From Gemmatimonadota bacterium (lineage in GTDB: Bacteria > Gemmatimonadota > Gemmatimonadetes > Gemmatimonadales > GWC2-71-9): a stretch of DNA of 24,439 nucleotides. Under the pieces are notes generated by a model, which searched no databases, was not told the origin of the DNA, and worked only from the letters and a program-made list of their open reading frames with translations. Where the stretch lies: positions 1 to 24,439 of the forward strand of contig QHUE01000075.1 of the NCBI GenBank assembly GCA_003221825.1. Direction: 5' to 3'. The position numbers and the translations under genes were made by a program. Positions within the stretch are counted from its first letter, which is position 1, and each line of letters begins with the position of its first letter. Below, one piece after another: positions 13,531 to 20,496 of this stretch.

Positions 13531-14489
13531 CGTTTTTCCAACCGGGACAACACGGCCCACGCAATTAACGGAAACAGAATCTCGTGGTGCCCGGTGAGCT
13601 GAATGCCGCGGCCCCCGGCCAGCGTCGGCCGTTCCACGACATTCACGCGCGGGCGATAATGGCGCTGCATGTCGCAATCACAGGCCGTGAAGTTCTTCGG
13701 CCGCCCGCCATTGAGGTTGCGCGCGATGGTGAGCGCTTTGAGGAAAACCTCAGGCATCACGACGGCGCTGCCGAGATTCAACACCACGCCCCCCTCGTCG
13801 AGATCGGGCAGGACAGCGGCGAGCCGTTTGAAATCGCGGTGGCTGGTAGCGCCGATCGCGGCGCCGTCGGCGGTCGGATGCTGATGGATGATCTCCGCTC
13901 CGATCGCGGCGTGCACCGTTACCGGCACGCCCAGCTCGGCGCTGGCCAGCAATATCGAGACGTCGCGTCCGGGCAGATCCTTGCGCGCGCCCAGGTACTC
14001 GACGAGTGCCTCTCCGGCGCCGTGCTGCGTCTGCGCGCCGCGCGCCAGCGCGGCGTTCATCTCTCGTCCGGTCTCCTCCGCCATGCCGAACGTGCCGTCG
14101 CCCAAACCCGCCGCGACATCCTCGCTCGTGCCGCCGTAGGCGGCAAGCTCGAAATCGTGGATGGCGGCGCTGCCGTTCATCGCGACCGCCGTGATCGCCC
14201 GCTGGCGCATCAGCGTGATCAGGAGCGGACCGAGGCCCACCTTGACGACGTGCCCGCCCAGCATCGCCACGATCGCACGCTCCCCCCGTCGCGCCGCCAC
14301 GATCTGATCGACCACGTAGCGCAGATCCTGCGCCGCCAGAATCGAGGGCAGGGCGTCGAGGAAGGCGGTGAATGAGCGATCGGAGGGCAGGGGAGGCCGG
14401 GCGAGGAGTGAGGCATCGACTTTGTTGGGGCGTTTGGCGACCGGGACCGTCTTGAGGCGCGAAAGGTCGGCTTCGCGGTAATCGGTCAT
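13527..14489 (-). CDS. Conserved protein, possibly deoxyhypusine-synthase-like
   Basis: 320 aa from ATG 14489, overlapping the previous stop (ATGA). Notable blocks: AMLGGHVVKVGLGPLL, ITAVAMNGSAAIHDFELA, GGTSEDVAAGLGDGTFGMAE, GVPVTVHAAIGAEIIHQHP followed by TADGAAIGA, VLNLGSAVVMPEVFLKALT, and near the end FTACDCDMQRHYRPRVNVVERP and LTGHHEILFPL. The glycine-rich alpha/beta pattern with a TSED motif recalls bacterial deoxyhypusine-synthase-like proteins, but I cannot point to the catalytic lysine with confidence, and eIF5A, the classical partner, is absent from bacteria. Treat the name as a hint. Its neighbours are glycosyltransferases. An upstream in-frame extension would only read into the previous gene in another frame and is rejected. 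Confidence 0.75.
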   Translation of the reverse strand: MTDYREADLSRLKTVPVAKRPNKVDASLLARPPLPSDRSFTAFLDALPSILAAQDLRYVVDQIVAARRGERAIVAMLGGHVVKVGLGPLLITLMRQRAITAVAMNGSAAIHDFELAAYGGTSEDVAAGLGDGTFGMAEETGREMNAALARGAQTQHGAGEALVEYLGARKDLPGRDVSILLASAELGVPVTVHAAIGAEIIHQHPTADGAAIGATSHRDFKRLAAVLPDLDEGGVVLNLGSAVVMPEVFLKALTIARNLNGGRPKNFTACDCDMQRHYRPRVNVVERPTLAGGRGIQLTGHHEILFPLIAWAVLSRLEKR

Positions 14490-15964
14490 GGCTGAGGTAC
14501 CCCTGGGACCACGTAGTCCTTGAGCTTCAACGTCACCTGGCCGAACGAGAAGTTGGACTGTATCGCGAGCACGATGCGTTGCGCGTCGTCCGACAGCCAG
14601 ATGTGCGTCTCCGACTTCTCCGCGAAGATCCCGCGCCCCTGCGGAATCTTGGGGCGTACCACGATTGCCCGCCACTTCTTCCCGGCAACGCTCACCCGCT
14701 CACGCCCCAGGACCTCGATGATCACCGGGTTGCGATCGGGCCGAAAGTATCGGGCGTACTCGTATTTCTTCCCGACTTCGAGCGGCACCGTCCGAATCCA
14801 GTAGAGGAACGCCGCGTCGTCGAGCGGCTCGAGCACGGTCGCGAACGTCGTGTCGCGCCCGACTTCCCGATAAAAGCCGGAATCGGGGTAGATCTCGTAG
14901 CGGTGCTCCCGATGGCGGTCGCGCTCATCCTGAATCGACGAGAAGCGGCGCGATTGGAAATCGTACCGACCCACCCACGATTCGATCGTCTGGTCGAGGT
15001 GGTACCAGAGCGCGCCTCCGGAGATGCGAAATCGAATGTGCACGGTCTCGACGTTGTGCACGGTATCGATGCCCATGACCTCCATCACCGCGCTGCCCAC
15101 GTTGAAGATCCCGTACTTCGCGTTGAACGTGAGCCGCTCGCCGATCGGAAACGTCACGGCGGGTGTGCATGCGGAATCCTGTGCGGCGAGCGGGCGACCG
15201 GCGGCGAGCGCCGCCAGCAAGAGCAAAGCGGCGCCTTTGCGCGCGGCGTTGATCAGGCCACGCGATCGCCAGGCACCGAGCAGCTGTTGCCAGGGGCTGG
15301 ACCGGGATGGCCGCTGTTTGAGGTCGTAGCGACCGGCGCTGGGGACGACCTCGATGCGGCGCGCGTGCGGACCGAGACGCGCCAAGAGCTCAGCGTTGGC
15401 AGCCCATCCTTCGGTCGTCAGGAACGGCGCATCGCCGGCGCCGCCCCGAGTTGCCTGGCGCAGCACGATCAGCCGCAGGGCAGTGAAGCCCGAGATCGAG
15501 TCCCTTACACCGCCGCCCACTCGCAACAACCGCGGCGCCCATTTCCGTGCCCAGCGTTCCGACCACGTGCGGGTGCCTTGCTCCCGATACTGCTCGGCCA
15601 CCACGAGGTCCGCGCCCGACTCGAGCCGTTTGACCATCTCCTCCATAGTCTCCGGCGCGTGCACGAAATCGGCGTGCAGCGTGATCGCGCAGTCGCGCTT
15701 GGGACGATCGGTACGCTGCAGGGCCAATCGCAGCAGCTCCTCGAGGCTCCGGGCGTATCCCTGGCGCGCGCGGTGCTTGATCACGGTCAGGGGCAATACG
15801 CGGGCGTACGACGTCAGGACATCGCCGCTGGCGTCGGTCGACGCGTCATCGCACGCGATGATCTGGTATTCCCGCTGAAAGGCGGTGAAGACCTGGCGGA
15901 CCTTCCAGAGCACGAGCCCGACCGTGCTCGCCTCATTGTGGACTGGAACGCAGACGTAAATCAT
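14486..15964 (-). CDS. Fusion: GT2 glycosyltransferase - membrane anchor - DUF3108 domain
   Basis: 492 aa in one uninterrupted frame. Residues 1-220 form a GT-A family 2 glycosyltransferase: CVPVHNEASTVG (5-16), CDDASTD (38-44), LHADF with the metal-binding aspartate (96-100), and SISGFTALRL (156-165). Residues 239-263 (AARKGAALLLLAALAAG, then PLAAQ) look like a signal peptide or single membrane anchor. Residues 270-492 match DUF3108: GERLTFNAKYGIFNVGSAVMEV split as GERLTFNAKY and GIFNVGSAVMEV, then WVGRYDFQSRRFSS, YARYFRPDRNPV and ETHIWLSDDAQRIV. The order gives a cytosolic transferase and a periplasmic domain on either side of the membrane. ATG 15964 starts 11 bp after the GT4 stop. The DUF3108 part could instead be a separate secreted protein from an internal start, but no ATG lies at the junction. 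Confidence 0.85.
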   Translation of the reverse strand: MIYVCVPVHNEASTVGLVLWKVRQVFTAFQREYQIIACDDASTDASGDVLTSYARVLPLTVIKHRARQGYARSLEELLRLALQRTDRPKRDCAITLHADFVHAPETMEEMVKRLESGADLVVAEQYREQGTRTWSERWARKWAPRLLRVGGGVRDSISGFTALRLIVLRQATRGGAGDAPFLTTEGWAANAELLARLGPHARRIEVVPSAGRYDLKQRPSRSSPWQQLLGAWRSRGLINAARKGAALLLLAALAAGRPLAAQDSACTPAVTFPIGERLTFNAKYGIFNVGSAVMEVMGIDTVHNVETVHIRFRISGGALWYHLDQTIESWVGRYDFQSRRFSSIQDERDRHREHRYEIYPDSGFYREVGRDTTFATVLEPLDDAAFLYWIRTVPLEVGKKYEYARYFRPDRNPVIIEVLGRERVSVAGKKWRAIVVRPKIPQGRGIFAEKSETHIWLSDDAQRIVLAIQSNFSFGQVTLKLKDYVVPGVPQP

Positions 15965-15975
15965 GGCCCTGCAAT

Positions 15976-17007
15976 CTAGAGAAGGGCCCTATAGACGTCC
16001 AAGACTCCGTGTGCCATGGTACGCGCCGTAAAGCGCGGCGGGAAGGGAAGCGACGGCGGATGGTGGAGCACGTCCACCACTTTCTGCGCCAGCGCCTCGG
16101 CGGCGCCGGGGGGGACGAGCACCGCGGGGGGCAGGATTTCGGGAATCCCACCCGCCGCCGTCGCGACGACGGGACGGTCCAGGGCCAGGGCGTTCAGAAT
16201 GACGCTGCCGAGCCCCTCCTGTTTGGAGGACATCACGAAGATGCTCGCTTCGGCGATCAAGGCGTCAATCCGATCCACGTACCCGACCAGATGCACGCGG
16301 CCCTGGAGCTCGAGCCGCGCGATCTCGGCGGTGAGCGACGCCCGCAGCGGGCCTTCGCCGGCGATGATCCAGTGCAGCTCGGGCGCGAGCTCGCGCGCGT
16401 AGTGGGCCGCGCGCACCAGCGTGCGCTGGTCCTTGTGGTCCACGAGCGCGGCCGCGTTCACCACCAGCGGGGCCGTGGCGGAGAGGCGTAGCTGGCCGCG
16501 AATGTCGAACGGTGGTGCGGCGGCGCGGCGGATCGCTTCCGGATCGATGCCGTCGGGCACGACGGTGATCGCATCTCCCGCGATCCCGTCGCCGCTGAGC
16601 ATCTGCTTGACCGCGCCGGAGACGGCGATGATGCGATCCGGCCGCCGCCACGCGCCGAAGGGCCGGACGTGGAAATCCACGCGCCGCGTCGCGACGAGCG
16701 TCCGGCCCAGGGCAACGGTGGCCGTGAGCGTGAGCGCGTGGCTGTCGTGCACGTGGATGATGTCCGGTTGGAACGCGGCGATGGTGCGGCGCAGGTGCCA
16801 CCACGCTCTGGGGTCGAGCGCGATCTCCCAGGCGGTGCCCTGGACGTTGATGCCGTCGGCGGCCGCGCGCCGGGCCAGCTCGCCGCCGGTTCTGGTGACG
16901 AGGATCTGCTCGATGCCGGGGTCGCGGCCGAGCTCCCGGCACAACAGCCAGACCTGATGCTGGCCGCCGCGCCATTCACGACCGGAGTCTACCTGCAGTA
17001 CTCGCAT
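15976..17007 (-). CDS. GT4-family glycosyltransferase
   Basis: 343 aa GT-B fold enzyme, probably adding a sugar to a lipid-linked or envelope glycan. N-terminal VLQVDSGREWRGGQHQVWLL (3-22), DIIHVHDSHALT, RIIAVSGAVKQML, TVVPDGIDPE, then the nucleotide-sugar site: HWIIAGEGPLR, VHLVGYVDRID, EGLGSVILNALALDRPVVA and AAGGIPEI, with the two glutamates of the family EX7E-like motif region. Start ATG 17007 is chosen because MRVLQV is the usual opening; a longer frame to 17061 runs into a heptamer repeat and is unlikely. It is 57 bp after the kinase/receiver gene and 11 bp before the GT2 fusion, so the two transferases probably work in one pathway. Acceptor and sugar unknown. Confidence 0.9.
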   Translation of the reverse strand: MRVLQVDSGREWRGGQHQVWLLCRELGRDPGIEQILVTRTGGELARRAAADGINVQGTAWEIALDPRAWWHLRRTIAAFQPDIIHVHDSHALTLTATVALGRTLVATRRVDFHVRPFGAWRRPDRIIAVSGAVKQMLSGDGIAGDAITVVPDGIDPEAIRRAAAPPFDIRGQLRLSATAPLVVNAAALVDHKDQRTLVRAAHYARELAPELHWIIAGEGPLRASLTAEIARLELQGRVHLVGYVDRIDALIAEASIFVMSSKQEGLGSVILNALALDRPVVATAAGGIPEILPPAVLVPPGAAEALAQKVVDVLHHPPSLPFPPRFTARTMAHGVLDVYRALL

Positions 17008-17015
17008 GGGCTGAT

Positions 17016-17078
17016 GGGACTCGGGACTCGGTATTGGGGGCTCGGAACCCCGAGTCTCCAATCCCTAGCCCCGAGCCC
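17016..17078. repeat. Nine-unit heptamer array with fold-back
   Basis: Nine adjacent 7-mers. The first four run as GGGACTC, GGGACTC, GGTATTG, GGGGCTC; the later ones are in the inverted sense (CGAGTCT, CCAATCC, CTAGCCC, CGAGCCC). Arms 17033-17045 and 17050-17062 pair at 11 of 13 positions round a 4-base loop. The array covers the last codons and stop of the receiver reading frame and ends 9 bases from the GT4 start. Confidence 0.8.
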
Positions 17079-18862
17079 CTGCCTTCTCCACTCCAGCGAG
17101 TACGCGGCGCAGGGCATCGAGCTTGAAGGGCTTTTGCAGGAACGGGCGGCCCAGCTCTTCGAGGAATTGCAGCGTATCGCCCCGGACCGTGTCGCCCGTG
17201 GCGAAAATGATGCGATCGGCGACCGTCGGGTGCATGCGCGCAAGCGTGTGGAACATCTCGCGCCCGCCGAGCCGGGGCATGCGCAAGTCGCAAATGATCA
17301 GGTCGAACGGCTGCATCAGCGCGCGCTTCAACGCCTGACTGCCGTCGCAGCTCGACGGTGAACGTGGCGCCCCGGCCGCTCCCGGCTCCGCCGGGATCTA
17401 CCGTGATATTGCCGCCGTGCTCTTTGACGATGCCCAGGCAAATCGAGAGGCCGAGGCCCGTGCCCTCGCCCTCGGACTTGGTGCTGAAAAACGGTTCGAA
17501 CACGCGCTGCGCGACGACCTCGGGGATTCCCGGTCCGTTGTCCGACACATGGACGGAAAGTCCGTCCGGCTCGCACTTCGTGGCGATTTCGATGCGCCCG
17601 CCGCCCTCCTGGTGGCGGGTGCTCGCGATCGCCTGGGCGGCGTTGTTGATGATATTGACGAACACCTGCTTGATCTGATTCGCATGCACCTCGACCTCGG
17701 GCAACCCGGGCTCGAAGGTGAGCGTCAGCTCGATGTGCGCCGCGAGCAGCTGGTTCTTCAGGAGCTGATGCGTCGACTCCAGAATCGGTCGAATCGACTG
17801 CAGCTGGCGCTCGCCTTCCTGGCGGCGCGCGAACGACAGCAGGTTGCGGACGATCGCCGACGCGCGCTCGGCCTCCTGCCGGATCACCGCCAGCGGCTCG
17901 GCCAGGCGCGGCGGCACGTCCGCAGCCTCGCCCAGCAGGTCGCTGAAGCCCACGACCGACGCGAGCGGATTGTTGAGATCGTGCGCCACCCCCGCGATCA
18001 GCTGCCCGATGGCCGACATCTTTTCCGATTGCAACAGCTGATCCTGCAGGCGCCGCTTCTCGCTTTGATCCTCGAACACGAGCACGATGGCGCCGGGCTC
18101 ACCCGCCGGAATGGCGGTCACCAGGAGCGTCCGCTCGCCGGACCGCACCTCGACCGGTGCGGCCGCGCCCTCCGGCCCGAGCAAGCGAGCCACCTGATCG
18201 ACCCACGACGGCGGCACCAGGGTCAGCCAGGGCCTGCCCGGCAGCGCCGTCACGGGCAGCTTGATCAGCTCCGCGAACATGCGATTGGCCCGCCGCACGG
18301 CGCCTTGCGGGTCCACGAAACAGATGGCCTGGTTGAATGCGTCGACCGTCTGCTCCCACTCGCGCTTCCCGCTCGACAGCAGCTCGACCAGTCGCGCGTT
18401 CTCGAGCGCGATGCCGGCCTGCGCGACGACGGCGCGCGCGAACATCAGCGCGCCGTCGTCCAGCGCGTTCTTGCGGTCACCTTCCATCGCCACCGCGCCG
18501 ATGGTGCGCGACACCGCCACGATCGGCACACCGAGCCAGCTCGCGGGGATCGGCTTCTCGACCGTGACGTTCAGTTCAGCGGCCCGCGCCGTGACGTGAT
18601 CGGGGAACACGAGCGGCCCGCGGCGGAGCGCGAGCTGCAGCAGCGGTTCGTCCGTCGTCGCGGGGCGCGGGCCGTTGTGGTAGGTGACGACGAGGCGGTT
18701 GGTATCGACGTCCAGCAGCATCACCGATAACCGGCCCGGCGCGAGCTGCTCGGTCAGCACGCGCGCCACGATCTCGACGATGGTCGCCGGACGGAATGCG
18801 CCCGCCAGCTCCTGCGACAACGCGGTCAGCCGCGTGAGGATCTCGGCGACCGAGGCGGTCAT
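17065..18862 (-). pseudogene. Hybrid sensor histidine kinase, receiver domain truncated and out of frame
   Basis: From ATG 18862 the frame encodes an N-terminal GAF domain (about 10-160; LSVMLLDVDTNRLVVTYHN, SWLGVPIV), a PAS domain (165-270), a HisKA dimerisation domain with phospho-acceptor H294 (GVAHDLNNPLASVVGFSDLL), and a HATPase domain (390-508; N box FVNIINNAAQAI, DNGPGIP, FEPFFSTKSEGEGTGLGLS). After VELRRQ (508, near 17339) the frame turns to nonsense. A receiver continues in another frame from about 17340 to the stop at 17065: phospho-aspartate in FDLIICDLRMPRLGG, FATGDT, and lysine in PFLQKPF. The first 45-50 residues of the receiver, including the acidic pocket, are missing, so a simple frameshift cannot restore it. 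The kinase part is intact and may still work. No transmembrane segment; cytosolic sensing through GAF/PAS. Confidence 0.85.
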
Positions 18863-19296
18863 TTTGCTTCGTCCAGAAAGCGCGTGGGCACTCGGGTCGC
18901 GGCGTCGACGAGCGCTTCGGCCGACTTGATGAATCGGACGACGATCGGCAGCGACCCCTGCAGCGCCACCTTCCTTTGCATGATCCCGGCGATGGGGCCG
19001 AGCTCCTTCTTGAGGATCTGTTTCCAGTAGCGGTATTCCGCCGTCAAGATGAACGGTGCCTGCTGGGCGTCCTGGCGCGGCAGCAGGCGTGCCGCGCGAC
19101 ACACGCCCCGATCCAGATCCAGCCAAATCGCCACGTCCTCGGGAACACCGATGGACGGCGCCGCAGGCAAGACGAGCGCGACCGCCCCATGTGTCCATTC
19201 CGTCGACGCGGTGCGATAGTCGTCGCTCGCGTTGATCGCGGCGCCATAGGCGGCGACCCATTCGGCGGATGGAAATGCGTGGAGTGCCGCCGTCAT
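18859..19296 (-). CDS. SCP2 sterol-transfer-like protein
   Basis: 145 aa from ATG 19296 (ATGA overlap with the upstream stop) and overlapping the kinase start by 4 bp. The pattern AEWVAAYGAAINASDDYRTA (11-30), AIWLDLDRGVCRAARLL, FILTAEYRYWKQILKKEL, IAGIMQRKVALQGSLPIVVR and AEALVDAATRVPTRFLDE fits the small bacterial SCP2-domain proteins that bind hydrophobic ligands. No signal peptide, so cytosolic. Its tight coupling to the GAF/PAS histidine kinase suggests, but does not show, that it presents or senses a lipid-like ligand. The longer frame that extends 5' of this ATG is a shadow of the amidotransferase gene. Confidence 0.8.
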   Translation of the reverse strand: MTAALHAFPSAEWVAAYGAAINASDDYRTASTEWTHGAVALVLPAAPSIGVPEDVAIWLDLDRGVCRAARLLPRQDAQQAPFILTAEYRYWKQILKKELGPIAGIMQRKVALQGSLPIVVRFIKSAEALVDAATRVPTRFLDEAK

Positions 19297-19985
19297 GCGA
19301 TGGCTCGTGCAAATCCGTCGAACAGCGCCCGTTCCGTCAGGTCTTCCGGGTGCCACTGGACGGCGACGATCCATGGCTCCTGCGCGTCGGCGGGCTCCGC
19401 ACCTTCGATGACGCCGTCGTCGGCCCACGCGACCGCCTTGAGACCGGGCGCCAGATCGCGGATCGCCTGATGGTGGCGGCTATTCACGGTGGCCGAGCGC
19501 GTACCCAGGGTACGCTCGAGGAGCGACCCCGCTTCGACGCGCACGGCGTGACGGCTCGTTTCGTCACTGTGGGGCACGGGTCCCGGCCGCTCGCTGTCCA
19601 GATCCTGGTAGAGGGTGCCGCCGAGGGCGACGTTGAGAATCTGAATGCCGCGGCAGATCGCGAGAATCGGGAGACGGCGGGCGCGCGCTGCCGCGATGAG
19701 GGCCACTTCGGCGGCGTCGCGCACGGGATCGACGTCGCCCAGACGGGGATGCGGGACCGAGCCGTAGCGATCGGGCGCGACGTCTTCACCACCGGTGAGC
19801 ACGAGCCCGCGCACCGCCGCGAGGGCGGCGCCGGCGCGATCGGCCGCCAGCATCGTCGGCACCGCCAGGGGAACGAGGCCGGCGCGCTCGAGCGCGCGTA
19901 CGTATGCCGTGTTCAGGGTGACGCGCTCGCGGCCATCGACCAGCCGGCGGGGCGCCGTCACAGCAACGGCGGGAGCCAAGGTCAC
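19293..19985 (-). CDS. Class I glutamine amidotransferase-like hydrolase (peptidase C26, PuuD-like)
   Basis: 230 aa. Catalytic triad visible: nucleophile C111 in LAICRGIQILNVALGG, and H212/E214 in VQWHPED. GLVLTGGEDVAPDRYG (60-75) and NSRHHQAI (168-175) are characteristic of gamma-glutamyl-gamma-aminobutyrate hydrolases, which release glutamate from gamma-glutamylated amines. The usual substrate pathway (puu genes) is absent here, so the substrate is uncertain. GTG start at 19985 overlaps the lipoprotein stop (GTGA). It overlaps the SCP2-like gene by 4 bp downstream. Confidence 0.9.
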   Translation of the reverse strand: MTLAPAVAVTAPRRLVDGRERVTLNTAYVRALERAGLVPLAVPTMLAADRAGAALAAVRGLVLTGGEDVAPDRYGSVPHPRLGDVDPVRDAAEVALIAAARARRLPILAICRGIQILNVALGGTLYQDLDSERPGPVPHSDETSRHAVRVEAGSLLERTLGTRSATVNSRHHQAIRDLAPGLKAVAWADDGVIEGAEPADAQEPWIVAVQWHPEDLTERALFDGFARAIA

Positions 19986-20479
19986 GACGTTTGGGACGCG
20001 GGGCCGCCGAATAGCGGACAGCGGGGATTGCTCACGCTCGCCCAGTCCACGAGGACACCGTACAGATTCAACGGCGTGCTCCCGCCAATCACGGTGCCGA
20101 TCGCCGGGTGACGTTGCGGCTCTTCTTGGTCGATGATCATCACGCCCATGGCACGCTGCGATGTGTCGTCCACGACCAGCAAGCCGTATCCTCGCGTCGG
20201 GAACGCCGGTCCCCGGAACTGCATCGACACCTTGCCTTCGGCGTCGCGACCCACGATGACGGCGCCTCGGTCATTTTTCTGTTGCTGGATGACGAGCGCG
20301 GGGAGCGAATCGGGAATGCCGCGGGGCGGGTCGGTGAGGACGGCGCGGGCATTCGCCAGCTGTGAGGTAATCAGGGACGGACCGGCGAGGAGTGCGATGC
20401 CGCAGGTAGGAGAGCCACCGGTCCCACGGCCGCATGCGGCCGCCAGCACCAGCAGCAGGCACATCGTCGCTCGTGTCAT
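19982..20479 (-). CDS. Predicted lipoprotein
   Basis: 165 aa from ATG 20479 (TTG at 20488 also in frame). A short basic start, a hydrophobic core and a lipobox LAAAC put the lipidated cysteine at C16 (MTRATMCLLLVLAAAC). The residue after the Cys is Gly, so it lacks the Asp inner-membrane retention signal of enterobacteria. The rest (GIALLAGPSLITSQLANA, LPALVIQQQKNDRGAVIVG, GYGLLVVDDTSQRAMGVMI) is not a family I recognise. It begins 17 bp after the TonB receptor and shares with the lipoprotein on the other side of that receptor the post-lipobox motif ACGRG. Confidence 0.8.
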   Translation of the reverse strand: MTRATMCLLLVLAAACGRGTGGSPTCGIALLAGPSLITSQLANARAVLTDPPRGIPDSLPALVIQQQKNDRGAVIVGRDAEGKVSMQFRGPAFPTRGYGLLVVDDTSQRAMGVMIIDQEEPQRHPAIGTVIGGSTPLNLYGVLVDWASVSNPRCPLFGGPASQTS

Positions 20480-20496
20480 GGGCTGCAAATGTAACG

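Noticed and set aside
17016..17078. Heptamer array as a CRISPR
   Set aside because: Units are 7 bases without spacers; no cas genes are present.
16976..19312. A single 778-residue minus-strand protein
   Set aside because: Only the middle (from ATG 18862 to about 17339) is real kinase sequence. The first 150 residues are a wrong-frame reading of the SCP2-like gene and the tail a wrong-frame reading of the receiver and repeat.
19494..19517. Near-palindrome with arms around TACCCAGGGTA inside the amidotransferase gene
   Set aside because: It encodes a normal part of the enzyme (LLERTLGTR) and has no second copy in the window; likely chance.
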